Assembly (NCBI GenBank): GCA_030460725.1 | Contig: JAKECL010000079.1 | Coordinates: 1-7,412, forward strand | Reading direction: 5' to 3' | DNA length: 7,412 nt | DNA from: Propionibacterium sp. | GTDB lineage: Bacteria > Actinomycetota > Actinomycetes > Actinomycetales > Actinomycetaceae | In this document: positions 1 through 6,072 of the stretch, piece after piece | How positions within the stretch are numbered: position 1 is the stretch's first letter | How the letters are laid out: each line of letters opens with the position of its first letter | Made by a program: the position numbers and the translations under genes | Notes under the pieces: generated by a model | What the model saw: the letters and a program-made list of their open reading frames with translations, nothing else | Databases searched by the model: none | What the model was told of the DNA's origin: nothing

Positions 1-666
1 GCCACTGTCGCCATCGTCGGGGGACATGGACATGTCGCTCTGCTGCTCACCCGCCTGCTGGCCGCAGCGGGCTCGCGTGTGCTCGGCATCGTGCGCAATC
101 CCGCCCAGGGATCCGACATCGAGGCCGTCGGGGGGATTCCGGTGCACCTGGACATCGAAGTGGCCGGCGCCGAGCAGTTGGGGGAGGCGATCCGGGAGGC
201 TGACGCCCTGGTCTTCGCAGCCGGTGCGGGGCCAGGATCGGGTCCCGTCCGCAAGCTCACTGTCGACCTGGGCGGGTCGGTCCTGGCCCAGCGTGCAGCC
301 GACATGGTCGGGGTGCGCAGGTTCCTGCAGCTCTCGGCCATGGTGGACCGCGATCCGGGCCCCCAGGCGGATGAGTCGTGGCGCGCCTACGTGCAGGCCA
401 AGCGCGAGGCGGACGCGGACCTGCGTGCGACCTCCCTGGACTGGACAATTCTGCGTCCCGGCCCCCTGTCCTTCGGGTCTCCCACCGGATGCGTGCGATT
501 GGGTGAACCCCTTGAGCCCGGGGCGAGCGACTCCCCGGTGCCGCGCGCGGACGTGGCGACCCTGCTGGCGGCCCTGCTGGCCGACCGCCGCTCGGTGCGC
601 CGCACCCTGGACGTGGTCGGCGGAAGCGCCTCCATCGCTGCGGAGCTGGACCGCGTCCTGGGGTGA
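1..666 (+). CDS. NAD(P)H-binding atypical short-chain dehydrogenase, 5' end cut by the window
   Basis: The reading frame is open from base 1 to a TGA at 664-666 and gives 221 residues; only the first few codons should be missing. The visible N-terminus is a beta-strand followed by VGGHGHVA (residues 6-13), a GxxGxxA dinucleotide-binding loop of the Rossmann fold. Later come VRNP (31-34), an acidic end of strand 2-3 (LDIE, 50-53), GVRRFLQLSAM (104-114) and a YxxxK pair (Y130, K134) before DWTILRPGPL (147-156). This order is typical of extended/atypical SDRs that act as NAD(P)-dependent epimerases, reductases or redox sensors in the cytoplasm. Family membership is clear; the substrate cannot be read. 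A GTG at 79 is in frame but would remove the cofactor loop, so it is not the start. A hairpin just downstream suggests transcription ends before cstA, so the two genes are probably separate units. Confidence 0.88.
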   Translation, partial: ATVAIVGGHGHVALLLTRLLAAAGSRVLGIVRNPAQGSDIEAVGGIPVHLDIEVAGAEQLGEAIREADALVFAAGAGPGSGPVRKLTVDLGGSVLAQRAADMVGVRRFLQLSAMVDRDPGPQADESWRAYVQAKREADADLRATSLDWTILRPGPLSFGSPTGCVRLGEPLEPGASDSPVPRADVATLLAALLADRRSVRRTLDVVGGSASIAAELDRVLG

Positions 667-698
667 TGCCGGGCGGACGTGACGCATCTCCCATTGTG

Positions 699-735
699 TC
701 CCGGTGCCGCAGGATCGTTCCCTGCGGCGCCGGGA
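699..735 (+). terminator. Terminator-like hairpin after the SDR gene
   Basis: A 15-base-pair stem (699-713 with 721-735, one G-T wobble) closes a 7-base loop (714-720), 32 bases after the SDR stop codon. There is no T-run after it, which is common for GC-rich actinobacterial terminators. It lies well upstream of cstA and so would insulate cstA from the preceding gene. Confidence 0.65.
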
Positions 736-844
736 GTGACTTCTGACCTGCGGAGATGTTGTCAACCAGGGACGGGCCCCACGGGGCCGCACGAGTCGTG
801 TGCAAACGGGCCACCAGTCCCACATCTGGGGCCGGGGCACGCCC

Positions 845-850
845 TACAGT
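845..850 (+). promoter_or_regulatory. Possible -10 element for cstA
   Basis: TACAGT at 845-850 fits the TAnnnT form of an actinobacterial housekeeping -10 box and would give a leader of about 70 bases before the cstA ATG. I see no good -35 hexamer at 16-19 bases upstream, so it would need an activator or be a weak promoter. This is a low-certainty call from pattern alone. Confidence 0.3.
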
Positions 851-880
851 GTCAATCGGCGACTCCCGGAGCGATGCCGC

Positions 881-903
881 GACGGGTGAGCCCTCATCCC
901 GTC
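881..903 (+). promoter_or_regulatory. Stem-loop in the cstA leader
   Basis: GACGGG (881-886) pairs with CCCGTC (898-903). TGA (887-889) pairs with TCA (894-896), with one bulged T at 897 and a GCCC loop (890-893). The stem ends 22 bases before the cstA ATG, just before the weak purine-rich AGAGCGAG (913-920) that is the only ribosome-binding candidate. It could modulate translation, but no known riboswitch class is recognisable. Confidence 0.4.
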
Positions 904-925
904 CACGACACCAGAGCGAGTCACC

Positions 926-3304
926 ATGGCTGAGACCCACGTCAAGGAGCTCCCTTCCTACACTCCCGAGGAAGAGGAACTCATCATCCGCAACAAGGAG
1001 GGCGTTCCCGTCGGTGTGAAACCACACACCAAGTGGACGCCCGCGAAGATCGCGATCTGGGTGCTCATCACCCTGCTCGGTGTCCTCGGATGGACGATGC
1101 TCGCCATCGTCCGAGGCGAAGAGGTCAACACCATCTGGTTCGTGGTCACCGCGGTGTGCACCTACGCGATCGCCTACCGCTTCTACGCGCTCTACATCCA
1201 GCGCAAGATCATGCGTCCCGATGACCGCAATGCGACGCCGGCGGAACGCCTCAACAACGGCAAGGACTTCGACCCGACCCACCGGGTGGTCCTCTACGGC
1301 CACCACTTCGCGGCCATCGCAGGTGCCGGCCCCCTCGTCGGTCCCGTGCTGGCAGCCCAGATGGGCTACCTGCCCGGCACGCTGTGGATCATCATCGGCG
1401 TGTGCCTGGCCGGTGCGGTCCAGGACATGCTCGTCCTCTTCTTCTCGATGCGTCGTGGCGGGCGCTCACTGGGGCAGATGGCCATCGACGAGATCGGGAA
1501 GATCGGCGGCACCATTGCCACCGTCGTGGTCCTGGTCATGTTGATGATCGTCCTCGCGGTTCTCGCCATGGTCTGCGTCAATGCGCTGGCCGAGTCCCCG
1601 TGGGGTGTCTTCTCGGTGGGCTGCACCATCCCGATCGCCATCTGCATGGGTCTGTGGCTGCGGTTCGTCCAGCCCGGCAAGATCACGCAGGTGTCCCTGG
1701 TGGGTTTCGCCGTGCTGATGTTCGTCATCATCGCGGGACGCTGGGTCGCGGAGTCGCCCTTCGGTGACTACCTGCACCTGTCCAAGGTGACGCTGGTCAT
1801 CGTCATGGTCATCTACGGCTTCTTCGCCGCGGTCCTGCCGGTGTGGGTCCTGCTCACCCCGCGCGACTACCTCTCGACCTTCATGAAGGTGGGGACCATC
1901 CTCGTCCTGGCACTGGGGATCGTCATCGTGCGTCCGGTCGTGGAGATGCCCGCCATCACGGAGTTCGCCTCCAACACCGACGGGCCGGTCTTCGCCGGCA
2001 CGCTCTTCCCCTTCCTCTTCATCACCATCGCCTGCGGTGCCCTCTCCGGTATGCATGCCACGGTCTCCTCGGGCACCACGCCCAAGATGATCCAGAAGGA
2101 GAGCCAGGTCCGCATGATCGGCTACGGCGGCATGCTCATGGAGTCCTTCGTGGCCATCATGGCGCTCGCAGCAGCCGTCTCCCTCAACCAGGGCATCTAC
2201 TTCGGCATGAACACCTCCGAGGCGACGGTTGCCAACCTGGCCGGTGTCAGTGTCTCGGATGTCAAGGCCGACGCAGATGCAGGCGCTGAGTACACGGCCC
2301 AGGCCGTGCAGAACCTCGGTGTCACCGACGTCCACGGGAACACGATCAAGGCCCAGTGGGACTCGTGGGACGAAGCGGGCAATGACAAGGTCTACGAGGG
2401 TGCCGAGGCCTTCACGATGCTCGCCAAGGACGTCGGCGAGCCCTCGGTGACCTCGCGCACCGGCGGCGCCCCGACGCTGGCCGTGGGCATCGCGCACATC
2501 CTCCACCAGATCGGTGGTGGCCGGGCGATGATGGGCTTCTGGTACCACTTCGCCATCATGTTCGAGGCACTCTTCATCCTCTCCGCCGTCGACGCGGTCA
2601 CCCGTGTCGCACGATTCCAGGTCTCCGATGCGATCGGTGCGTTCGCCCCGAGGTTCCGGGATCCGTCCTGGCGCGCAGGAGCCTGGTTCTCCACCGCTCT
2701 GGTCGTGGCCGCCTGGGGGTCGATGCTGCTGATGGGTGTGACGGATCCGCGTGGCGGCATCCAGACCCTCTACCCGCTCTTCGGCATTGCGAACCAGTTG
2801 ATCGCCGCGGTGGCCCTGGCGCTGTGCGTGGTCATGGTCGTGCGCAAGGGCTACACGAAGTACGTGTGGATCCCGATGATCCCCTTCGTCTTCGACACGG
2901 CCGTCACCTTCACGGCTTCCTGGCAGAAGATCTTCTCCACCGACGCGAAGGTCGGGTACTGGCAGCAGTGGCGTGAGGCGCGACAGTTGCTGGGGACCCT
3001 CAGCGACCCCGAGCAGATCGCGATCCAGAATGCCATCGTGCGCAACACCTTCATCCAGGGCACTCTCTCGATCGTCTTCGCCCTCACGGTCGCCTTCGTG
3101 TTCGTGTGCGCAGGGGTGCGGGTCTGGAAGACGCTGACCACGAAGGACTTCACCTCCTCCGAGGATCCCTTCCAGGAGTCCAACTTCTTCGCCCCGAGCA
3201 CTCTGGTGGCCTCGAAGCTCGACAAGAAGCTGACCGCGGAGTACGCCCAGGTGGGTGACCCCGCCCTGATCCCCGGTCACGCCGAGCACCACGGTGTCCA
3301 CTGA
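926..3304 (+). CDS. cstA: CstA family carbon starvation permease (pyruvate/peptide transporter type)
   Basis: This gene encodes 792 residues of a polytopic inner-membrane permease. Enterobacterial members (CstA, BtsT/YjiY) take up pyruvate and have been linked to peptide uptake when preferred carbon is exhausted. Family signatures are visible in order: YGHHFAAIAGAGPLVGPVLA (124-143), GYLPGTLW (147-154), QDMLVLF (166-172), LAESPWGVF (221-229), LPVWVLLTPRDYL (304-316), FPFLFITIACGALSG (361-375), SSGTTPK (381-387), IGYGGMLMESFVAIMAL (398-414), GEPSVTSRTGGAPTLAVGIAH (504-524) and DPRGGIQTLYPLFGIANQ (607-624). E. coli CstA has about 700 residues. The extra length here is a charged cytoplasmic N-terminus (1-38), a somewhat longer soluble loop (about 426-508) and a hydrophilic, His-containing tail (about 740-792). 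The ATG at 926 is preceded only by weak AGAGCGAG, so translation initiation may be modest or regulated. The YbdD-like gene overlaps its 3' end. Pyruvate is the likeliest substrate by family, but this is not provable here. Confidence 0.96.
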   Translation: MAETHVKELPSYTPEEEELIIRNKEGVPVGVKPHTKWTPAKIAIWVLITLLGVLGWTMLAIVRGEEVNTIWFVVTAVCTYAIAYRFYALYIQRKIMRPDDRNATPAERLNNGKDFDPTHRVVLYGHHFAAIAGAGPLVGPVLAAQMGYLPGTLWIIIGVCLAGAVQDMLVLFFSMRRGGRSLGQMAIDEIGKIGGTIATVVVLVMLMIVLAVLAMVCVNALAESPWGVFSVGCTIPIAICMGLWLRFVQPGKITQVSLVGFAVLMFVIIAGRWVAESPFGDYLHLSKVTLVIVMVIYGFFAAVLPVWVLLTPRDYLSTFMKVGTILVLALGIVIVRPVVEMPAITEFASNTDGPVFAGTLFPFLFITIACGALSGMHATVSSGTTPKMIQKESQVRMIGYGGMLMESFVAIMALAAAVSLNQGIYFGMNTSEATVANLAGVSVSDVKADADAGAEYTAQAVQNLGVTDVHGNTIKAQWDSWDEAGNDKVYEGAEAFTMLAKDVGEPSVTSRTGGAPTLAVGIAHILHQIGGGRAMMGFWYHFAIMFEALFILSAVDAVTRVARFQVSDAIGAFAPRFRDPSWRAGAWFSTALVVAAWGSMLLMGVTDPRGGIQTLYPLFGIANQLIAAVALALCVVMVVRKGYTKYVWIPMIPFVFDTAVTFTASWQKIFSTDAKVGYWQQWREARQLLGTLSDPEQIAIQNAIVRNTFIQGTLSIVFALTVAFVFVCAGVRVWKTLTTKDFTSSEDPFQESNFFAPSTLVASKLDKKLTAEYAQVGDPALIPGHAEHHGVH

Positions 3305-3605
3305 GTTGGGTGACCCCCGGGTGTGTGGTGCCGCTCCCGTCCTCCCTGTCGGGGACGAGGGCGGCGCCGCCGTGCCCGGCGGCGCGGTGGGTGCCTCACA
3401 GTGGCAGATCCTGTGGGAGAGGGCCGGGGAACAACTGGCGGCGGTGCGTGCGCTGTGGCGGGACTTCACCGGTGAATCCGCCTACGACCACTACGTGGAG
3501 CGTCACCGGCGTGAGCATCCCGACCACGAGCCGATGACCGCTCGCCAGTTCTGGCGAGCCAGGGCCGACTTCGACGAGGAGAACGTCTCCACCGGCTGCT
3601 GCTGA
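3294..3605 (+). CDS. YbdD/YjiX family small protein, partner of CstA
   Basis: The longest frame gives 103 residues from a GTG that overlaps the cstA stop codon region by 11 bases, indicating co-transcription and possible translational coupling. The family core is residues about 38-103: LWRDFTGESAYDHYVERHRR (54-73), then HPDHEPMT (75-82), QFWRARAD (85-92) and a terminal Cys-Cys. YbdD and YjiX of E. coli are about 65 residues, are also encoded directly after cstA/btsT and end the same way. Their exact function is not settled; an accessory role to the permease is inferred from the constant gene pairing. Residues 1-37 are Gly/Ala/Pro-rich and have no counterpart in the family. Internal GTG codons at 3372 (with GAGGG at 3357-3361 upstream) or 3387 would give 77 or 72 residues, so the start is uncertain while the identity is firm. 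Confidence 0.88.
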   Translation: MSTELGDPRVCGAAPVLPVGDEGGAAVPGGAVGASQWQILWERAGEQLAAVRALWRDFTGESAYDHYVERHRREHPDHEPMTARQFWRARADFDEENVSTGCC

Positions 3606-3624
3606 GATCCACTCCGGGATCCTG

Positions 3625-3651
3625 CCGGACCGCGGAGGGCGCGGGGTCCGG
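3625..3651 (+). terminator. Hairpin downstream of the cstA-ybdD unit
   Basis: CCGGACC (3625-3631) pairs perfectly with GGTCCGG (3645-3651) across a 13-base loop, 19 bases after the ybdD-like stop codon. There is no T-run. It may act together with the stronger hairpin at 3712-3740 to end the plus-strand transcript. Confidence 0.45.
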
Positions 3652-3711
3652 ACCTTCGGGTACGGGCCCCGCTCCCAGCGTGTGTGCCCTGCGCGTGGGA
3701 TCGGGGGCACA

Positions 3712-3740
3712 GGCGGGAGCCCGGGCGACCCGGGCCCGCC
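3712..3740. terminator. Bidirectional terminator hairpin between convergent genes
   Basis: GGCGGG (3712-3717) and CCCGGG (3720-3725) pair with CCCGGG (3729-3734) and CCCGCC (3735-3740), giving 12 GC pairs, a two-base AG bulge (3718-3719) and a CGA loop (3726-3728). It starts 14 bases past the stop of the minus-strand ClC gene and lies about 110 bases past the plus-strand ybdD-like stop, so it can serve both transcripts. No T-tract follows on either strand. Confidence 0.65.
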
Positions 3741-3753
3741 GTCTGCTGGAGGC

Positions 3754-5028
3754 TCAGCCCGCGTCGCGGGGTCCGGGCCTGCGCAGGAGGCCCGGTGCGT
3801 GGGTCTCCATCCACGAGGACGCAGCCACGGCACCGGCCAGGGCAAGGAGCGCAGGGACCAGGATCTGGACGCCCTGCTGGGTGAACTCCAGGACCAGGAC
3901 CAGGGCGGTGAATGGCGCACGCATGGAGGCACTGAGGAAGGCCGCAGCCCCGACCAGTGCGAAGGCCGCGACCTGGGTACCCGGCCAAGCCATGGACCAG
4001 AGGATCCCTGTGAGGGCGCCCAGACCAGCGCCCAGTGCGATGGCAGGTGTCAAGGTGCCACCCCAGGCACCGGAACGGATGGTGGCCAGCGTGGCACAGG
4101 CGCGCGCAACGACGATCAGGGCCAGGGGCGCCACCAGCGTGGCGTCGAAGGCGACCTGGGCGGAGGACTGGCCATTGCCCAGGACGCTGGGGACCCACAC
4201 CGCCACGAGTCCCACCAGTGTGAAGGTCACCGGCATGGTGACCAGGAGGCCCGCCCCGGTGGGCCGGTCGATCTCGAAGCGGTGGACGCACCGGTGGAAG
4301 AGATGTCCGAGGACACCCAGCAGCGGCCCGGCCAACACGGCCCACACCAGCAGTGAAGCGGTGGGGTGCAGCTCGGGGACCGTGTAGAACGGCGCGGGTC
4401 GGCTCCACCCGTCAGCCAGGAGCACCGCGATGCCGGAGGCCGCCAGGGCGGACCAGACGGAGCGTGGGGCCAGGTTGACCAGGAGGATCTCCAGGGCGAA
4501 CACCGCTCCCGACAGCGGAATGGAGTAGACGGCCGCCAGCCCCGCCCCGGCCCCGCAGGCCACGATGGTGCGACGGTCCTCGGCGGTGAGCCCCAGACGG
4601 TCGGACACGAACCCCGCCAGCGCGGCGCTCATCTCCCTCGGCGCGGTCTCGCGCCCGATGGCTGCCCCCAGACCGACGATGACCACCTGGGTGGTGGAGT
4701 GGAGGAAGGTTGTCAGCAGTGGCATCCGCCACCCCGCCACGGCGTCGGTGACCGAGACGATGGGGCGGCCGTGGCGACGGATGAGGAACCAGGACAGCCC
4801 GCCGATGAGACCCGCGAGCGCCAGTGCGACCACGCGCCTGCGGGGATCGGTGGAGGCCACCGCCTCCAGGAACGTCGCCTGGCCGTCTGCCATGCCGTAG
4901 GCCACCCGCTCCAGGAGGTGGAGGAGGTGGACGAAGAACCAACCGGTCGCACCGGCAGTCAGTCCCGCCAGGGTCACCGCGGCGACGAAGCGCAGGGCGG
5001 GGGTGTGTGCCTCGTCGGCTGGGTCCAT
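3754..5028 (-). CDS. ClC-family chloride channel/transporter, divergent subgroup
   Basis: This gene encodes 424 residues of a hydrophobic inner-membrane protein that moves chloride (or a similar anion). The ClC filter-loop signature appears as GLGAAIGRETAPRE (119-132), where E127 corresponds to the gating glutamate of the canonical GREGP motif. It is followed by ACGAGAGLAAVYSIPLSG (157-174) and SGAWGGTLTPAIALGAGLG (319-337), the counterpart of GGIFxP. The canonical GSGIP motif is replaced (about 88-92, RPIVS). The proton glutamate expected after E180 is I181. The chain ends before a clear equivalent of the C-terminal anion-binding tyrosine. From memory, a known subgroup with GRExAPRE motifs shares some of these changes. 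An in-frame ATG at 5130 would add 34 Arg/Pro-rich residues. I prefer 5028 because the hydrophilic start then leads straight into helix 1 and a TAGCGT box sits just upstream. No CBS domains are present. Confidence 0.9.
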   Translation of the reverse strand: MDPADEAHTPALRFVAAVTLAGLTAGATGWFFVHLLHLLERVAYGMADGQATFLEAVASTDPRRRVVALALAGLIGGLSWFLIRRHGRPIVSVTDAVAGWRMPLLTTFLHSTTQVVIVGLGAAIGRETAPREMSAALAGFVSDRLGLTAEDRRTIVACGAGAGLAAVYSIPLSGAVFALEILLVNLAPRSVWSALAASGIAVLLADGWSRPAPFYTVPELHPTASLLVWAVLAGPLLGVLGHLFHRCVHRFEIDRPTGAGLLVTMPVTFTLVGLVAVWVPSVLGNGQSSAQVAFDATLVAPLALIVVARACATLATIRSGAWGGTLTPAIALGAGLGALTGILWSMAWPGTQVAAFALVGAAAFLSASMRAPFTALVLVLEFTQQGVQILVPALLALAGAVAASSWMETHAPGLLRRPGPRDAG

Positions 5029-5035
5029 GCCCCCA

Positions 5036-5041
5036 ACGCTA
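5036..5041 (-). promoter_or_regulatory. Possible -10 box for a leaderless ClC transcript
   Basis: On the minus strand TAGCGT (5041-5036) matches TAnnnT. It is separated by seven bases from the ATG at 5028, so transcription starting at the usual distance would begin at or next to the start codon. No convincing -35 hexamer accompanies it; TTCGCC at 5066-5061 has a 19-base spacer. The call is tentative. Confidence 0.3.
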
Positions 5042-5170
5042 CGACGCGGGGTGAGCCCCGGGCGAACAGCGTGGCCGGTGGGCTGGGCGGGACGTCTCTC
5101 CACGGCCCCGGCTGCCCTGCGCATCGGCACCGGACCCGCGAGATGGCGGACCGCGTCGTGATCGGCATGT

Positions 5171-5199
5171 TTCGGATCACGGAGATGTCAACCTAGGGT
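5171..5199 (+). promoter_or_regulatory. Possible promoter of the HdeD-like gene
   Basis: TTCGGA (5171-5176) and TAGGGT (5194-5199) are spaced by 17 bases and fit a weak -35 plus a good actinobacterial -10. Transcription would start near 5206 and give a leader of about 50 bases ending in a strong Shine-Dalgarno. The spacer contains a sequence that also occurs upstream of cstA (see findings). Confidence 0.4.
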
Positions 5200-5246
5200 G
5201 GGTGCGGGACGTCCGACATCCGCCGGTCAATCCTGTCCCGTCACAC

Positions 5247-5252
5247 AGGAGG
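5247..5252 (+). promoter_or_regulatory. Strong ribosome binding site of the HdeD-like gene
   Basis: AGGAGG is a full anti-16S match, four bases before the ATG at 5257 (AGGAGGAA overall). It fixes the start codon and suggests efficient translation, in contrast to the weak site before cstA. Confidence 0.85.
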
Positions 5253-5256
5253 AAGC

Positions 5257-5895
5257 ATGTCCACCTCATACACCCCACCGGATCCGTTGCGCCTCGACGC
5301 AGGGTTCCTCACCTCCTCGGTCCTGCGCGCCGTGCGCTCCGCGGTCCTCGTCGCGGCTTCCGCAGCCATCGTCATCGGAGCCTTGCTGCTCTTCTGGCCC
5401 ACCAAGTCCCTCCAGGTGGCAGCCATCCTCCTGGGCATCTACTTCCTCGTCCTGGGTGTCGCACGCATCCTGCTGGCCGTGTCCACACCGGCACTCTCGG
5501 TGGGGCTGCGCGTGCTCGACCTGATCTTCGGTGTCCTCTTCCTGGTGGGCGGCGTGTTCATGGTGCGCAACTCCGTCCTCGCCGCCGCCACCCTGGCGGT
5601 GGTCATCGGCTTCGTCGTCGGGATCTCCTGGATCGTCGAGGGCGTCCTGGCACTGGTCGAGTCGGGATCCGCGGCCTCGCGTGGGTGGGCGATCACCTTC
5701 GGGATCCTCTCGATCCTGGCCGGGGTCATCGTCCTGGCGGTTCCGGCCTGGTCCACCGTCTGGCTGATCATCTTCGCCGGGGCCTCGCTGTTGATCACCG
5801 GCATCGTGGGAGTCGTGCGTGGAATCCGCCTGACCCGCGACGCGCAGTCCGCTGTGGACACCCGTGTCGTCGAGGGGTCATTCAGCGGCAACTGA
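5257..5895 (+). CDS. DUF308 / HdeD-type six-helix membrane protein
   Basis: This gene encodes 212 residues. A short hydrophilic N-terminus (1-25) is followed by six predicted membrane segments at about 28-47, 52-75, 86-103, 108-133, 144-162 and 166-189, then a polar tail. The pattern of three similar helix pairs, with LLLFWPTKSLQVAAILLGIY (43-62), GVLFLVGGVFMV (92-103), IVEGVLAL (126-133) and FGILSILAGVIVL (148-160), is typical of the HdeD/DUF308 family. E. coli HdeD is an inner-membrane protein of the acid-fitness island that supports acid resistance at high cell density, but its biochemical role is unknown and most actinobacterial members are unstudied. The start is fixed by AGGAGG four bases upstream. 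The gene is divergent from the ClC gene across 228 bases and is followed by two hairpins, so it appears to be transcribed alone. Family call is firm; an acid-stress role is inference. Confidence 0.87.
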   Translation: MSTSYTPPDPLRLDAGFLTSSVLRAVRSAVLVAASAAIVIGALLLFWPTKSLQVAAILLGIYFLVLGVARILLAVSTPALSVGLRVLDLIFGVLFLVGGVFMVRNSVLAAATLAVVIGFVVGISWIVEGVLALVESGSAASRGWAITFGILSILAGVIVLAVPAWSTVWLIIFAGASLLITGIVGVVRGIRLTRDAQSAVDTRVVEGSFSGN

Positions 5896-5902
5896 GTGCC
5901 CG

Positions 5903-5940
5903 GCCGTGGATCCCCGGTGCGCGGGGGCCGGCCCCACGGC
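5903..5940 (+). terminator. Hairpin after the HdeD-like gene
   Basis: GCCGTGG (5903-5909) pairs with CCACGGC (5934-5940). Inside it CCCC (5912-5915) can pair with GGGG (around 5923-5927), giving a nested stem. It begins 8 bases after the TGA at 5893-5895. No T-run follows; a second, stronger hairpin lies about 95 bases further on. Confidence 0.5.
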
Positions 5941-6034
5941 TTCCGTCCCCGCCACCACCCCTGGGGTGGACAGGACATGTGTCCGTCATCTGCGCCTTCC
6001 CACGGGGCCACTGGCGACCGCTGTGCTGTTCTGG

Positions 6035-6072
6035 TGCCCGGGGGGCGCGTCTAGGGACGCGCCCCCCGGGCA
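6035..6072. terminator. 17-bp perfect hairpin spanning the marR stop codon, shared by convergent genes
   Basis: Bases 6035-6051 are exactly complementary to 6056-6072 with a TAGG loop (6052-6055). One wobble and one further pair (6033-6034 with 6073-6074) can extend it to 19. On the minus strand the 5' arm encodes the last residues of the MarR-like protein and its TAG stop (6053-6051) begins in the loop. It is the strongest hairpin in the window and probably ends both the minus-strand operon and any read-through from the HdeD-like gene. No T-tract is present on either side. Confidence 0.75.

Noticed and set aside
775..788. Small GC inverted repeat (GGCCC-CACG-GGGCC)
   Set aside because: A five-pair stem in GC-rich DNA is expected by chance and lies in no clear functional position.
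799..816. CRP/GlxR-like site upstream of cstA (TGTG-N8-CCAC)
   Set aside because: Only the left half matches the TGTGA-type consensus; the right half is CCAC instead of CACA, so it is not better than chance in this region, although catabolite control of cstA would be expected.
257..1306. 349-codon minus-strand open frame
   Set aside because: It overlaps the SDR gene, the promoter region and the cstA start, is Arg/Pro/Gly-rich in the manner of a GC shadow and shows no recognisable motif.
1466..3469. 667-codon minus-strand open frame opposite cstA
   Set aside because: It lies antisense to the strongly recognised cstA; its translation is a His/Asp/Glu/Arg-rich low-complexity product typical of the complement of GC-rich membrane-protein codons, and it has no domain.
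3683..3711. TGTGCCC / GGGCACA inverted repeat in the convergent intergenic region
   Set aside because: The loop is 15 bases and a much stronger hairpin begins at 3712; it is probably incidental or part of the same terminator region.
3503..4408. 301-codon minus-strand frame and the plus-strand frames at 3680-4387 and 4366-5196
   Set aside because: All overlap the ClC gene, which has ordered family motifs; their translations are Gly/Arg/Pro/His-rich with no conserved pattern.
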